From the NCBI RefSeq assembly GCF_037113415.1, contig NZ_CP146608.1, positions 3,737,000 through 3,800,999 on the forward strand: a stretch of 64,000 nt of DNA, given 5' to 3'. Of the stretch, positions 46,483 to 56,553 are shown in pieces (the first letter of the stretch is position 1; each line of letters begins with the position of its first letter). The notes under the pieces were generated by a model that searched no databases, was not told the DNA's origin, and was given only the letters and a program-made list of their open reading frames with translations. A program made the position numbers and the translations under genes. The stretch is from Devosia sp. XK-2. Its GTDB lineage: Bacteria > Pseudomonadota > Alphaproteobacteria > Rhizobiales > Devosiaceae.

Positions 46483-47195
46483 GCCTCCAGCACCGATTTT
46501 TGCATCATCGACAATTCGCCAATGCCCTTTTCGGCCAGAGCCATAAGCGCGTCGAGTTCGCTGCGGTCAAAAGGTGCGCCTTCAGCGGTTCCCTGAATTT
46601 CAACGAACTTGCCCGCCCCGGTCATGACGAAATTGGCGTCGGTCTCGGCCTCGACATCTTCGAGATAATCGAGGTCCAGCACCGGCGTGCCGCGATAAAT
46701 ACCGCAGGAAATGGCCGCAACGCTGTCGATCAGCGCCTTGCCCTTGGTCAGCTTGCGCTCGTCCATCCATTGAATGGCCTCGCTCAGCGCCACATAGGCG
46801 CCGGTAATCGAAGCGGTGCGGGTGCCGCCATCGGCTTCGAGCACATCGCAATCGCAGGTGATCTGCACTTCGCCAAGCGCTTCAAGGTCAACCACGGCGC
46901 GAAGGCTGCGTCCGATCAGGCGCTGGATTTCCTGCGTGCGGCCCGATTGCTTGCCCGCCGTGGCCTCGCGACGGGTGCGCGAGCCGGTCGCCCGCGGCAG
47001 CATGCCATATTCGGCCGTAACCCAGCCCTGGCCCTTGCCCCGCAGCCAGCCAGGAACGCTGGTTTCCACCGAGGCGGTGCACAGAACCTTGGTATTGCCG
47101 AAAGACACCAGGCACGAGCCTTCCGCCTTCATGGCCACACCACGTTCAAGGGTTACTGCCCGCATATCGCTTGGCTGTCTGCCGGAAGGCCGCAT
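46479..47195 (-). CDS. rph: Ribonuclease PH
   Basis: 238-aa phosphorolytic 3'-5' exoribonuclease that trims tRNA 3' ends. The opening [14 protein letters not shown] and the catalytic-core segment [18 protein letters not shown] (phosphate-binding arginines) are diagnostic. [20 protein letters not shown] is also typical. Start at ATG 47195. The frame remains open to 47240 without family similarity. It is divergent from hrcA and first gene of the rph-ORF49-rdgB-hemW operon. Confidence 0.96.
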   Translation of the reverse strand: MRPSGRQPSDMRAVTLERGVAMKAEGSCLVSFGNTKVLCTASVETSVPGWLRGKGQGWVTAEYGMLPRATGSRTRREATAGKQSGRTQEIQRLIGRSLRAVVDLEALGEVQITCDCDVLEADGGTRTASITGAYVALSEAIQWMDERKLTKGKALIDSVAAISCGIYRGTPVLDLDYLEDVEAETDANFVMTGAGKFVEIQGTAEGAPFDRSELDALMALAEKGIGELSMMQKSVLEA

Positions 47196-47265
47196 CGTGA
47201 TTCCAGTTTCTATTGCAGTTAACCGCCTCTTAACCCTCATGGAGCCCGCTCACAAGCGCCCGACG

Positions 47266-47294
47266 CTTGGCGGATGGGGAACAAGGGCCTAAAT
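47266..47294 (+). promoter_or_regulatory. Candidate heat-shock (sigma-32-like) promoter of hrcA-grpE
   Basis: CTTGGC, then 16 bases, then CCTAAAT, 41 bases before the hrcA ATG. This resembles the alphaproteobacterial RpoH pattern CTTG-N17-CCTATAT with imperfect matches. No CIRCE inverted repeat was seen here. Confidence 0.35.
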
Positions 47295-47335
47295 GAAGGG
47301 TCAGGGTTAAAGCCGATGAGTTTAATCAAACCACC

Positions 47336-48421
47336 ATGACCAGACCGGCCGAAGACTTCCTCTCGGTACTCAATGCCCGCAGCCAGGATATTTTCCGGCG
47401 CCTGGTGGAGCGCTATCTCGATACCGGCATGCCGGTGGGCTCGCGCGACTTGAGCCGCCTATTGCAGGTCGAGCTCTCACCCGCCTCGGTGCGCAATGTC
47501 ATGGCCGATCTTGAAGATCTCGGACTGATTGCCGCGCCCCATACCTCGGCCGGCCGCGCGCCCACGCAGCAGGGTCTGCGGTTTTTCGTCGATTCCATGC
47601 TCGAAGTGGGCGCGGTCAATGAGGCCGAGCGCCAGCAGATTGCCCGCCACATCGAAGGTACGGCCGGCCACGCACAGGTGGAGGACGTCCTGACCGAGGC
47701 TTCTTCGCTCTTGTCGGGCCTCAGCCAGGGCGCGGGCGTGGTCATCGCCGCCAAGGCCGATATGGTATTAAAGCATATCGAATTCGTGCGGCTCGACGCC
47801 ACGCGGGCCATGGCCATTCTGGTGGGCGAGGACGGGCAGGTGGAAAACCGCATTCTCGACCTGCCCCCCGGCTACACGGCCAGCGCCCTTCAGCAGGCGG
47901 GCAATTACCTGGCCAATTATGTCGTGGGCCGCACGCTCTCCGAAGCCCGCAAAGTGCTCAATGAGCGCCGTGCCGAGCAGCGGGCCGAGCTGGACGAATT
48001 GACGCAGAAGCTGGTGGATGCCGGGATTGCGACCCTCGCTGAGCCAGGCGGGAACAGCGCGCCGACGGTCATCGTGCGCGGTCGCGCCAATCTTATCAAT
48101 GACACCATGGCGAGCGATGAATTGATGCGCATGCGCCAGCTCTTCGACGAATTGGAAAGCAAGGACGGCCTGCTGGAGCTCTTGGGTGACGCCGAACGGG
48201 CCCAGGGCGTGCGCATTTTTATCGGCTCGGAAAACAAGCTGTTTTCGCTTTCGGGCTCCTCGGTTATTCTCAGCCCCTACAAGGACGCCAATGACCGCAT
48301 TGTCGGTGTTCTGGGCGTCATCGGTCCCACAAGGCTCAACTATGCGCGCATCGTGCCGGTGGTCGACTACACCGCCAATGTCATCACCGCGATGATGGCC
48401 AGGAAGCGCGGCAAGACTTGA
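47336..48421 (+). CDS. hrcA: Heat-inducible transcription repressor HrcA
   Basis: 361-aa repressor that binds CIRCE elements, usually in front of groESL. The N-terminal winged helix covers about residues 10-85 ([24 protein letters not shown] and [17 protein letters not shown]). The GAF-like dimer domain follows. The next gene is grpE, its standard partner. The divergent neighbour is rph. Confidence 0.95.
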   Translation: MTRPAEDFLSVLNARSQDIFRRLVERYLDTGMPVGSRDLSRLLQVELSPASVRNVMADLEDLGLIAAPHTSAGRAPTQQGLRFFVDSMLEVGAVNEAERQQIARHIEGTAGHAQVEDVLTEASSLLSGLSQGAGVVIAAKADMVLKHIEFVRLDATRAMAILVGEDGQVENRILDLPPGYTASALQQAGNYLANYVVGRTLSEARKVLNERRAEQRAELDELTQKLVDAGIATLAEPGGNSAPTVIVRGRANLINDTMASDELMRMRQLFDELESKDGLLELLGDAERAQGVRIFIGSENKLFSLSGSSVILSPYKDANDRIVGVLGVIGPTRLNYARIVPVVDYTANVITAMMARKRGKT

Positions 48422-48485
48422 ATTAGCGCGCCGCTTGGCCGATATGGCGGGCAAGAGTTTTTCATTGAATACGGAAGAAGACCGA

Positions 48486-49091
48486 ATGAGCGACGAAAAC
48501 GCCGCCCAGGGCGAAACGCCGGAAACCGAAATTCCGGAAACCGAGGCTGTTGAAGTCGATCCCGTCGAAGCGCTGATGGCCGAAAATGCCGAGCTCAAGG
48601 ACCGCATATTGCGGACCCATGCCGAGATGGAAAATCTGCGCAAGCGCACCGAGCGCGATGTCGCCGATACCCGCTCCTATGCCATTGCCGGCTTTGCCCG
48701 TGACATGCTGACCGCCACCGATGCCTTGTCGCGCGCCTTGGTCGTCATTCCGGCCGAAACACGCGAAACAGCCGATGGCACGCTCAAAAGCCTGATCGAT
48801 GGCATCGAGCTGGCCGACCGCGAAATGCAGCGCCTCCTGGCCAAGCATGGCGTCAAGCCCATCGAGGCCGCCGGCCAGAAGTTCGATCCGCACCGCCATC
48901 AGGCCATGTTCGAAGTGCCCAATCCCAATGTGCCTGAAGGCACTGTGGTGCAGGTGGTGCAGGAAGGCTTTGCCATTGGCGACCGCGTTTTGCGTCCGGC
49001 CATGGTCGGCGTTGCCAAAGGCGGTGCCGCCGGTGCTGCAGCCAGCCCTGAGGCCGACGGCGATGCTGAGGGCGTGGATAAGAGCGCCTGA
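48486..49091 (+). CDS. grpE: Nucleotide exchange factor GrpE
   Basis: 201-aa DnaK cochaperone. The acidic N-terminus ([16 protein letters not shown]) leads into a long coiled coil (about residues 28-90). The C-terminal beta domain carries [12 protein letters not shown] and [26 protein letters not shown] split by a turn. Start at ATG 48486 with GGAAGAAG upstream. The frame is open from 48435, but that part is not GrpE-like. dnaK is not adjacent. Confidence 0.95.
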   Translation: MSDENAAQGETPETEIPETEAVEVDPVEALMAENAELKDRILRTHAEMENLRKRTERDVADTRSYAIAGFARDMLTATDALSRALVVIPAETRETADGTLKSLIDGIELADREMQRLLAKHGVKPIEAAGQKFDPHRHQAMFEVPNPNVPEGTVVQVVQEGFAIGDRVLRPAMVGVAKGGAAGAAASPEADGDAEGVDKSA

Positions 49092-49114
49092 CGCGCTCTG
49101 CAATCCGAGAATTG

Positions 49115-49138
49115 AAAGGGCGCCTCTGGCGCCCTTTT
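49115..49138 (+). terminator. Intrinsic terminator after grpE
   Basis: Stem AAAGGGCGCC/GGCGCCCTTT with a TCT loop and following TTCTT, 24 bases after the grpE stop. Confidence 0.88.
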
Positions 49139-49166
49139 CTTGATCCGGCCCTTCCAGCAGCCGGGC

Positions 49167-49520
49167 CTAGAGGTCCGGGCCGGTCAGAAATGGCATGATG
49201 TCGACGCCGTCGCCGGGAAAGGTGTTGATATGTGGGTGATCGGCGAAGAGCCGTGCCGCGGCTTCCGCGTTTTCGGCCTCGACGATGACATAGCCGCAGA
49301 AATCATTGCTGGCCGGCGCTATAGTGCCGTCACGGGCGATGCGGGTGGTCTTGCCCACCATGCCACCCTGATTGACGATCGCGGCGGCGTGCCTTTTGTC
49401 CCACTCTTTCCATTCCGGCACGCCCTTGGCGTCCACGGCATCCTGGTCGGCCTTGGGCATGGCCCGGAACTTGGCAAGGTCCGCCCGGGTCATGGTGTAA
49501 ACAGCAAGAAAATACGGCAT
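49167..49520 (-). CDS. YCII-domain-like small protein
   Basis: 117-aa protein of the YCII/dimeric alpha-beta-barrel type. It has MPYFLAVYTMTRADLAKF, a central KRHAAAIVNQGGMVGKT and a C-terminal GYVIVEAENAEAAARLFADHP. The family fold is related to ferredoxin-like monooxygenases, but the function is unknown. Start at ATG 49520 with GGAGGAG eight bases upstream. The WYL regulator gene is 66 bases upstream on the same strand. Confidence 0.8.
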   Translation of the reverse strand: MPYFLAVYTMTRADLAKFRAMPKADQDAVDAKGVPEWKEWDKRHAAAIVNQGGMVGKTTRIARDGTIAPASNDFCGYVIVEAENAEAAARLFADHPHINTFPGDGVDIMPFLTGPDL

Positions 49521-49586
49521 GGCAGTCTCCTCCAGTCGGAAATGCGCGGGCAGATTACGCCTTTCGCGGCGCACAGGGCAGGGCCG

Positions 49587-50318
49587 TTAGCGGGCCGCGC
49601 GGGCCGTCCCGTCGCCGATGGTCGAAAGAGGTATGCGCGCCGTGCATTCGCTGACCAGCAGACCATCCAGCATTGCGCCATTGCGGGTATTGAAGCGATC
49701 GTCCAGGCCTTGTGGGTCGACTATGCGATCGGTCCTGAAGTATCGGTAGTCACTGCGCAATTCGCACCAGCTACCCAGAAGCGTCGCGTCGGAGAAATAG
49801 AGCAGCGCCAGCGGCCAGACCGATCGGCGCGTCGGCCGACCTTTCAGATCAACATAGGCGAATGACAATTTGATGCGCTCCCGGATCAATTGTCGCAGCA
49901 ATTCCAGCTGGGCGTCAGGGGTCGTATCCTGGCGGCCCATGGGCGCATAAAGCGCCGCTTGCTCCAGCGCCGCGGCCTGCTTCGGGGGGAGTACGGCGCC
50001 AATCTTGGCCAGGACATTATCGGCGGCGCGCGCAAGGCCCGCATCGCCCCGGCCGCCAGCGAGCCGAGCACCCAATACGATCGCCTCGACCTCCTCGATC
50101 GTGAACATCAGTGGCGGCAGATCATAGCCGGGACGCAGGACATAGCCTATGCCGGCTTCCCCCTCTATGGGCACCATGGAGGCCTGCAGATCAAGAATGT
50201 CGCGGTAGATTGTGCGCCGCGAGACTTCCAGCTCCTCGGCAAGGGTCTGCGCGGTAACCGGGCCACGATGGCGGCGGATGGCCTGTACGATCTGCAAAAG
50301 ACGGTCCGCCCGGCGCAT
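49587..50318 (-). CDS. YafY-type HTH/WYL transcriptional regulator
   Basis: 243 aa. The N-terminal HTH_11 domain covers residues 1-60 (VTAQTLAEELEVSRRTIYRD), and the WYL-type ligand domain about 130-220 (LSFAYVDLKGRPTRRSVWPLAL carries the WYL-like strand; the W-Y-L triplet itself is changed). It is divergent from the RidA gene and upstream of the YCII-like gene. It may control both. Confidence 0.88.
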   Translation of the reverse strand: MRRADRLLQIVQAIRRHRGPVTAQTLAEELEVSRRTIYRDILDLQASMVPIEGEAGIGYVLRPGYDLPPLMFTIEEVEAIVLGARLAGGRGDAGLARAADNVLAKIGAVLPPKQAAALEQAALYAPMGRQDTTPDAQLELLRQLIRERIKLSFAYVDLKGRPTRRSVWPLALLYFSDATLLGSWCELRSDYRYFRTDRIVDPQGLDDRFNTRNGAMLDGLLVSECTARIPLSTIGDGTARAAR

Positions 50319-50407
50319 TCATTCTCTCCCACACTGCTGACACCATGGTGGCAACAGCAGTTTGCTAATTGGCGGCCATTCAGCGGCCCAATCCCCTGAC
50401 AGGCGAG

Positions 50408-50869
50408 ATGAAACACCTTTTTACCAGCGGACTGATCATCATGACCATGCTTTCCAATGCGGCGAACAGCAACGAACTGACCATCGTCAACCCAGCCGAC
50501 TTATTCGACCCTACCGGCTTCGGCTACAGTCAGGCGGTTGTTACCCCGTCCGGAGTCCGCCAAGTTTATGTGTCAGGGCAAGGCGGAGCAGATGCGGCCG
50601 GGGTTCTGCCACCAGACTTTGCCCAGCAGGTAGATCAGGCCTTTGCCAATCTCAATGTGGTTCTGGAACAATCGGGTGCCCGGCCCGATCAAGTGGTCAA
50701 GCTCACCATCTATGTTGTCGACCACCAACCCGCGAAACTGGGCGTGGTGACGAATGCGGTGGTTAGCCTGTTCGGGGCCTCCCTGCCAGCCCAGACGCTC
50801 GTCCCGGTGGACCGCCTGGCTCTGCCCGGTATGCTGTTCGAAGTCGAGGCCATTGCGGTGGTCGACTAG
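50408..50869 (+). CDS. RidA family protein, possibly secreted
   Basis: 153 aa from ATG 50408. The RidA/YjgF core covers about residues 25-150 (YVSGQGG, NLNVVLEQSGARPDQVVKL, VDRLALPGMLFEVEAIAV). The arginine that RidA deaminases use near the end of the core is not in its usual place (VDRLALPG), so enamine-deaminase activity is uncertain. The first 20 residues (MKHLFTSGLIIMTMLSNAAN) look like a signal peptide. Starting at ATG 50441 would remove most of it. It is divergent from the WYL regulator. Confidence 0.82.
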   Translation: MKHLFTSGLIIMTMLSNAANSNELTIVNPADLFDPTGFGYSQAVVTPSGVRQVYVSGQGGADAAGVLPPDFAQQVDQAFANLNVVLEQSGARPDQVVKLTIYVVDHQPAKLGVVTNAVVSLFGASLPAQTLVPVDRLALPGMLFEVEAIAVVD

Positions 50870-50967
50870 ACCACCGCCAACAAGGGAGAAAGCGGTTATT
50901 CGGTCCGGAAGCGCGGCCACACAGGAGTTGAAGCAATCGCGGCGTTTCAGTGAAACGGTGAATTGCT

Positions 50968-51864
50968 CTAGCTGCCGATAACCCCGTCCGCATCCGCCTT
51001 CATCGGGATCGCCGGCTGGGCGCCTGCTTTGAGGCAGGCCAGGCTTCCGGCCACCGCCGCGCGGCGCAGGGCGGCTTCGAGGTCATAGCCTGCGTCCAGC
51101 CCTGCCGCCAGATAGCCGCAGAATGTGTCGCCGGCGCCGACCGTATCGACGGGCTTGACCTTGTGCGCGGCAACCGAGATCGGGCCGTCGGGCGTGCGGG
51201 CCCGTGCGCCCTCGGGGCCGAGCGTCACCACAATGGTGCGGCCGGTCTGGTTGACCCAATCCTGCATGGCCGCGTCGAGCTGGTCGATGGGCCGCCCGGT
51301 CAAAAGCGAAAATTCGGTCTCATTGGCCACCACGATGTCGGCCATCGGCGCCAGCTTTGCGGTGTCGGGCAGGAAGGGCGCCGTATTGAGAATCGAGCGC
51401 GCGCCCTTTTCCCGGGCCATTTCCAGCGCCTTTTTCGTGGCCGCCTGCGGCACTTCCTGCTGCACCAGGAGTGTGTCTTTGGCGCCGAGCCTTTTGAGGC
51501 CCCGCTCGGCATCCGCCGCGCTGACCGTGCCATTGGCGCCGGGCAGAATGGCGATGACATTCTCGCCCGCTGCGTCGACAAAGATCATGGCAATGCCGGT
51601 GGCGGCCTCGGCCTTGCGCAATTGGCTGAGATCCACCCCACCCTTGGCCAAAAGGTCGGTGGCAAGATCGGCAAAGGCATCGTCACCCACGGCCGAAACA
51701 TGCAGCACCTCGGCTCCGGCCCGGCGCGCCGCCAGCGCCTGATTGGCCCCCTTGCCGCCCGGCGCCATGGAGAACGTACCTCCGGCCACAGTTTCGCCCG
51801 GCTTGGGCAGGCGCGTGACAGTGCCGATCTGGTCGAGATTGGTGGAGCCGAAAACGGTGATCAT
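50968..51864 (-). CDS. rbsK: Ribokinase
   Basis: 298-aa PfkB-family kinase phosphorylating ribose or a related sugar. It has GGKGANQALAARRAGAEV near residues 36-53, and the anion hole/catalytic base DTVGAGDTFCGYLAAGL near 240-256. Start at ATG 51864, which overlaps the upstream DUF1697 stop by ATGA. No ribose transporter is adjacent, so another sugar or nucleoside is possible. It is the last gene of the compact four-gene operon 50968-53848. Confidence 0.9.
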   Translation of the reverse strand: MITVFGSTNLDQIGTVTRLPKPGETVAGGTFSMAPGGKGANQALAARRAGAEVLHVSAVGDDAFADLATDLLAKGGVDLSQLRKAEAATGIAMIFVDAAGENVIAILPGANGTVSAADAERGLKRLGAKDTLLVQQEVPQAATKKALEMAREKGARSILNTAPFLPDTAKLAPMADIVVANETEFSLLTGRPIDQLDAAMQDWVNQTGRTIVVTLGPEGARARTPDGPISVAAHKVKPVDTVGAGDTFCGYLAAGLDAGYDLEAALRRAAVAGSLACLKAGAQPAIPMKADADGVIGS

Positions 51865-52415
51865 TTCAGAATCTTTTCTATCGTGTTCCAATTGCGCATG
51901 GTGTCGAGCCTGTCCTTGCCCAGCCCTGCATAAAGCGGTTTGAGGACCTCTTCCACATGCTCGGTATAGCGGCCATTGGGCTGGCGGTAAGTGGCAATAT
52001 AGATATCGCGCGCGTCGATCCGCATGATTTCGGTGTCGCGCGGGCGGCCTTCCAGCGCAATGTCCTTCGGCAAGGGCTCGGCAAACATCAGCACATGGCG
52101 GGTGAGGTCGGCTTCAGGATCGAGACTGCCAAAGGGGTGATGGTCGAGCATCGCCTGCAATTGCGCGCCCGAGCGCAGAACCACGCCGACAGCGAAGCCG
52201 AACTGGTCCTTGATCGCCTCTTCGAGCCTCGCCCGCACCTCACCTTCCTGGCCAGCGGCCGAGAGCCGCACATTGCCGCTGGCCAGCACGGTTTTCACAT
52301 CGGTGAACCCGGCGGCCTCGAGGCAGTCGCGAAGCGCGGCCATCTTCATCTGCCGCTTGCCCAGATTGATGCCGCGCAGAAAGCCGCCCCAGACCTGCCG
52401 TTTGGGCTCACTCAT
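51861..52415 (-). CDS. DUF1697 family protein
   Basis: 184 aa. FLRGINLGKRQMKMAALRDC and TVLASGNVRLSAAGQE are the hallmark N-terminal motifs of DUF1697, a family of unknown function. NWNTIEKI at the C-terminus also fits. It overlaps rbsK by four bases and the YdeI-like gene by four bases. Confidence 0.92.
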   Translation of the reverse strand: MSEPKRQVWGGFLRGINLGKRQMKMAALRDCLEAAGFTDVKTVLASGNVRLSAAGQEGEVRARLEEAIKDQFGFAVGVVLRSGAQLQAMLDHHPFGSLDPEADLTRHVLMFAEPLPKDIALEGRPRDTEIMRIDARDIYIATYRQPNGRYTEHVEEVLKPLYAGLGKDRLDTMRNWNTIEKILK

Positions 52416-53008
52416 GGCTTTGCCTTTTGCGGATAGATGGTCTCACCTCTCTCGAGCATGGCAACAAATTCGGCAATACGCTTTTTCCGCCCCGCCTCGG
52501 TCTTGAGCGAAAGCGTGCGAAAGGTCAGGGCAAAGCGGTTCTGCGCGGTAAGGCCATCATAGGTCTTTTGTGCCACCGGGCTGGCGGCAATGGCCGCCAG
52601 AAGATCGGGAGGGGCATCCTGGCCGGTGGCATAGGCTGCCTCCCAGCGCCCATCGGCCTTGGCGGCCTCGACATGTTTCAGGCCATGCCCGGTCATCAGA
52701 CCGCCCTCTATTAGTCGCGCAACATTGTCGCGATTGACCTGGCTCCACACCGATTTGGGGCGGCGCGGGCAATAGCGCTGGACGAAACTGTCTTCATCCC
52801 AGCTCTTTCTGATTGCGTCGATCCAGCCCCAGCACAGAACCGCATCGATGGCCTCGGTGGGCGAGATGGTCTTGCGCCCCGATCCTTTCTTGAAAATGCG
52901 GATCCACACTTCGTCGGCGCGGTCGTGATGCTCGGCCAGCCAGGCGTAAAACGCCTCGAAATCGGCGAATTCCTGCAGCTTCTCGGTCGGGACCGTCACA
53001 GGTGGCAT
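52412..53008 (-). CDS. YdeI/OmpD-associated family protein
   Basis: 198 aa. FYAWLAEHHDRADEVWIRIFK, EAIDAVLCWGWID and the Lys/Arg-rich C-terminus (KKRIAEFVAMLERGE) identify the YdeI/bacteriocin-protection-like family. Biochemical role not defined. It starts three bases after the NAT stop and overlaps DUF1697 by four bases. Confidence 0.9.
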   Translation of the reverse strand: MPPVTVPTEKLQEFADFEAFYAWLAEHHDRADEVWIRIFKKGSGRKTISPTEAIDAVLCWGWIDAIRKSWDEDSFVQRYCPRRPKSVWSQVNRDNVARLIEGGLMTGHGLKHVEAAKADGRWEAAYATGQDAPPDLLAAIAASPVAQKTYDGLTAQNRFALTFRTLSLKTEAGRKKRIAEFVAMLERGETIYPQKAKP

Positions 53009-53011
53009 AGG

Positions 53012-53848
53012 CTATCCGGCCGGTGCGGGTTTTGGTGCCAAAAGGCCCCCAAGCGCCTTGTCGAGCCCATCGAGGCCCGAGAGATTGATGGCAAAACTTT
53101 CGCCCAGCACCTGCCTGATTTCATCGGGCGTCGCCAGCTCGCGATATTCAGCTTCGCCGTCCGCCGGCTGGCGGGTGAATTTGGCATTATGCAGCTTGAG
53201 CCGTTCACCGCTCGGCGTCAGGGCCACACGCAATTCGTGCGTAAACGGGGAGGCCGGATCGATCGCAATATGCTGGTTGATCGCCTCGATCTGCTCATCC
53301 CCGACCTGATCGAGTGTGAACCTATAGACCGCGCGCCAATCGTCGGCCAGCTTGACCTCGAGCGTCCAGTCCGGATCGCCGCCGGTGAGCCGGAATGTCT
53401 CATGCGGCGTGGTCTGCTCGCTATCGGCCCGCAAGCGCAATGGCGTCGTCAGGGTCAGCCCCCCAAAGCCGACATCGGCAATATGGTTCTGGCCATTGAC
53501 CTCGACCAGCAGCAACATATGGCTGGGCGGCAGATGGGCACCATCGGGATTGGTCCACACCACCCGTGCCAGAAGCGGCCGGACGGAAAAGTCGAGGTCT
53601 TCAAGCATGCGCTTGAACAACAGATTGTGCTCGAAGCAATAGCCGCCGCGGCGGTCCGTCAGCAGCTTTTTTTCAAGGCTGGGCTGATCGAGCCGGACCG
53701 GCAGACCAAGCAGGGGATTGAGGTTCTCAAAGGGGATGGCGGCGGGATGCAAAGCATGCAGCAGATCCAGTGTCGCCAGGGTCGGAGCGATCGAACCGGC
53801 AAAACCGATTCGCTCGAAATAGGCTTTGAGATTGACCTTTTCGGGCAT
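53012..53848 (-). CDS. Arylamine N-acetyltransferase
   Basis: 278-aa NAT enzyme that transfers acetyl groups from acetyl-CoA to arylamines or hydrazines. The catalytic Cys is in [10 protein letters not shown] near residue 72, the His in [13 protein letters not shown] and the Asp in IADVGFGG. Length and motif order are normal for bacterial NAT. It is the first gene of the four-gene minus-strand operon. Confidence 0.93.
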   Translation of the reverse strand: MPEKVNLKAYFERIGFAGSIAPTLATLDLLHALHPAAIPFENLNPLLGLPVRLDQPSLEKKLLTDRRGGYCFEHNLLFKRMLEDLDFSVRPLLARVVWTNPDGAHLPPSHMLLLVEVNGQNHIADVGFGGLTLTTPLRLRADSEQTTPHETFRLTGGDPDWTLEVKLADDWRAVYRFTLDQVGDEQIEAINQHIAIDPASPFTHELRVALTPSGERLKLHNAKFTRQPADGEAEYRELATPDEIRQVLGESFAINLSGLDGLDKALGGLLAPKPAPAG

Positions 53849-53946
53849 TAGCCACCCACGCCGCTATTGAAACCGAGACACTATATGGTCATGCCGACAG
53901 CCTTTGTCACCAGCGGGTGGGCAATTGGCTGCGCCCGGCTCCCGGC

Positions 53947-54393
53947 TCAGGCTGGCGCCCTGCGCACGCGGATCACCACGTCCACATGGGCCACTTCCAT
54001 GCCCTCGGGCGCCTTTGGCAGCGCCTTGAACTCGACGGACTCGGCCGGGATATCGATCATCCGCTGCTCGTCCTCGACATAGAAATGGTGGTGGTCCGAG
54101 GTGTCGGTATCGAAATAGGAGCGCGAGGCATCGATGGCCACTTCACGCAGCAGGCCCGCCTCGTGGAACTGGTGCAAGGTGTTGTAGATCGTGGCCAGGG
54201 ACACGTTGACATTAGCCTCGCTGGCCTCGCCATGGAGCTGCTCGGCGCTCACATGCCGATGCGTGCCGCCAAACAGCAATTCGGCCAGCGCGACGCGCTG
54301 CCTTGTGGGCCTGAGGCCGGCCATGCGCAGAACGGCCGTCAGGCACGGCTTACGGGAGGGAACGGGCCGGGCGGCAATGTCGCGGTCGGGCAT
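53947..54393 (-). CDS. irr: Iron response regulator Irr (Fur family)
   Basis: 148-aa Fur-family regulator. The winged helix ([26 protein letters not shown]) and [19 protein letters not shown] are typical. The dimer-domain His run SDHHHFYVE matches the heme-linked HxH of Irr and not the Fur zinc motif. Cys17 lies near the N-terminus, but no clear Cys-Pro heme motif is present. Irr senses heme status in Rhizobiales. Divergence from fabA-fabB is the usual arrangement in this order. Confidence 0.9.
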   Translation of the reverse strand: MPDRDIAARPVPSRKPCLTAVLRMAGLRPTRQRVALAELLFGGTHRHVSAEQLHGEASEANVNVSLATIYNTLHQFHEAGLLREVAIDASRSYFDTDTSDHHHFYVEDEQRMIDIPAESVEFKALPKAPEGMEVAHVDVVIRVRRAPA

Positions 54394-54567
54394 AGGGCCT
54401 TTAAGTCTTCTCGTTCAGGTCCGGATTTCGCTATTTCTTATAGTCGTCGCGGCTCTGTCATACAAGCGCGGCGCTTCGTCCGGCGCGGACCTCCGCCCTT
54501 TGGCTGGCTTGACCCTTACCCTACGCCCCTATACGAGACGAGGCTTGAGCGAGAGCGAGGAGCTTTG

Positions 54568-55074
54568 ATGGCTGAGCGGCAGCACGCATTCAATTACCAG
54601 GAATTGTTGGCCCACGGCCGTGGCGAATTGCCCGGGCAGGGCGATGCCCGACTGCCAGCGCCGCCCATGCTGATGTTCGATCGCATCACCCAGATTGATG
54701 AAACCGGCGGCGCCCATGGCAAGGGCCTGGTGCGCGCCGAGCTCGACGTCAATCCGGACCTGTGGTTCTTCAAGTGCCACTTCATCGGCGATCCGGTCAT
54801 GCCCGGCTGCCTGGGCCTGGATGCGGTCTGGCAGATGACCGGCTTCTTCCTCTCCTGGATCGGCCAGCCCGGCAAGGGCCGCGCCCTGGGCGGAGAAATC
54901 CGCTTTCAGGGTCAGGTCACCGACGACGTCAAGCTGGTCGAATATGGCATCGATCTCAAGCGCGTCATGAAATCGCGCCTGACGCTCGGCATTGCCGATG
55001 GCTGGGTCAAGGCCGATGGCCAGGTGATCTATGAGGCCAAGGACCTGCGCGTCGGCCTGTTCACCGACGCTTGA
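54568..55074 (+). CDS. fabA: 3-hydroxydecanoyl-ACP dehydratase/isomerase FabA
   Basis: 168-aa dehydratase that introduces the double bond of unsaturated fatty acids (trans-2/cis-3-decenoyl). The active-site region [19 protein letters not shown] carries the catalytic His near residue 71 and Asp near 85. Start at ATG 54568 with GAGGAG upstream. The frame is open far upstream but is not protein-like. fabB follows. Confidence 0.96.
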   Translation: MAERQHAFNYQELLAHGRGELPGQGDARLPAPPMLMFDRITQIDETGGAHGKGLVRAELDVNPDLWFFKCHFIGDPVMPGCLGLDAVWQMTGFFLSWIGQPGKGRALGGEIRFQGQVTDDVKLVEYGIDLKRVMKSRLTLGIADGWVKADGQVIYEAKDLRVGLFTDA

Positions 55075-55184
55075 GCGAACATCGGATATTGCCGGCCTTA
55101 ATGCCGGCGCGAACCACACTATAATTATATAAGTGAGGCGCCTGCCCCAATGGCGACCCGCAACAAGACTGAAGCGAGGACGAA

Positions 55185-56411
55185 ATGAGACGAGTTGTCG
55201 TCACCGGCATGGGTATCATTTCCTCGATCGGCAACTCGCTCGACGAGGTGACGACAAGCCTGCGCACGGCCAAACCCGGCATTGTGAGCGCACAAGACTA
55301 TGCCGAGCTGGGCTTTCGCAGCCAGGTCAAGGGCGACCCGCGTCTGGACCCGTTTGAAATTCTGGACCGCCGTGTCACCCGCTTCATGGGCAAGGGCGCG
55401 GCCTGGAACTATCTGGCCATGCAGCAGGCCATTGCCGATGCCGGCCTCGATGAAAGCGACATCTCCAACCCCATGACCGGCATCGTCATGGGGTCCGGCG
55501 GCGCCTCGACCCGCACCATTGTCGAAGCGGCCGACATTACCCGCAAGAATACCAGCCCCAAGCGCATCGGGCCGCTGGCCGTGCCCAAGGCCATGGGCTC
55601 GACCGCATCGGCCACGCTGGCCACGTCCTTTGGCATCAAGGGCATCAATTATACCATCACCGCTGCCTGCGCGACCTCCAAGCATTGCATCGGCAATGCC
55701 ATGGAACAGATCATGCTGGGCAAGCAGGACATCGTCTTTGCCGGCGGTCATGAGGATCTGGACTGGACCCTTTCGGACCTGTTCGACGCCATGGGCGCCA
55801 TGAGTTCGGACTTCAACCAGACGCCCGAAAAGGCATCGCGCGCCTATGATGTGGCCCGTGATGGTTTTGTCATCTCCGGCGGGGCTGGCGTGCTGGTGCT
55901 CGAAGAATATGAACACGCCAAGGCCCGTGGCGCCAAAATCTGGGCCGAAGTGGTTGGCTATGGCGCGACCTCGGATGGTCTCGATATGGTCGCTCCCTCG
56001 GGCGAAGGCGCCGAGCGCTGCATGCGCATGGCGCTGAAAAACATCAAGGCACCCATCGACTATATCAACCCGCATGCCACCTCGACCCCGGTTGGGGACC
56101 TCAAGGAGATCGAAGCGCTGCGCGCCGTTTTCGGCAATGAGGACAAATGCCCGCCCATTTCGGCGACCAAGTCGCTGACCGGCCATAGCCAGGGCGCCAC
56201 GGGCGTACATGAATCGATCTATTCGATCCTGATGATGCATCACCGCTTCATCGCCGAAAGCGCCAATATCGAAACGCTCGATCCGGCCTTTGAAGACATG
56301 CCCATCCTGCGCCAACGCCGCGACGGCGTCGATTTGGGCTATGTGCTGTCCAATTCATTCGGCTTCGGTGGGACCAACGCGGCTCTGGTGTTCAAGCACC
56401 CGGACGCCTAA
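55185..56411 (+). CDS. fabB: 3-oxoacyl-ACP synthase I FabB
   Basis: 408-aa condensing enzyme that elongates the unsaturated product of FabA. Catalytic Cys in [14 protein letters not shown] near residue 163, His in [11 protein letters not shown] near 299, and His in [12 protein letters not shown] near 335. It starts 110 bases after fabA. In many Rhizobiales fabI is the next gene. Here a repeat element and a convergent ThiF-type gene follow. Confidence 0.96.
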   Translation: MRRVVVTGMGIISSIGNSLDEVTTSLRTAKPGIVSAQDYAELGFRSQVKGDPRLDPFEILDRRVTRFMGKGAAWNYLAMQQAIADAGLDESDISNPMTGIVMGSGGASTRTIVEAADITRKNTSPKRIGPLAVPKAMGSTASATLATSFGIKGINYTITAACATSKHCIGNAMEQIMLGKQDIVFAGGHEDLDWTLSDLFDAMGAMSSDFNQTPEKASRAYDVARDGFVISGGAGVLVLEEYEHAKARGAKIWAEVVGYGATSDGLDMVAPSGEGAERCMRMALKNIKAPIDYINPHATSTPVGDLKEIEALRAVFGNEDKCPPISATKSLTGHSQGATGVHESIYSILMMHHRFIAESANIETLDPAFEDMPILRQRRDGVDLGYVLSNSFGFGGTNAALVFKHPDA

Positions 56412-56418
56412 GGGACTA

Positions 56419-56547
56419 TTCTTCTCCCATCGGGGAGAAGGTGGTGCGAAGCGCCGGATGAGGGGGATGCATCGGCGAGCGTGGAGATATCCCCTCACCG
56501 ACCTCCGCTTCGCTCCGGCCACCTCGCCCCGAGGGGGAGAGGAATAG
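56419..56547. repeat. G-rich palindromic intergenic repeat, copy C
   Basis: Begins CTTCTCCCATCGGGGAGAAG, a perfect hairpin, followed by GGTGGTGCGAAGCGCCGGATGAGGGGG-like sequence and ends with CTCGCCCCGAGGGGGAGAGG. Related in style to copies A, B and D. It lies between convergent fabB and the ThiF-type gene. Confidence 0.65.
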
Positions 56548-56553
56548 AGTGCC

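Noticed and set aside
47196..47335. A CIRCE operator in front of hrcA
   Set aside because: No TTAGCACTC-N9-GAGTGCTAA inverted repeat is present. Only a weak heat-shock promoter candidate was found.
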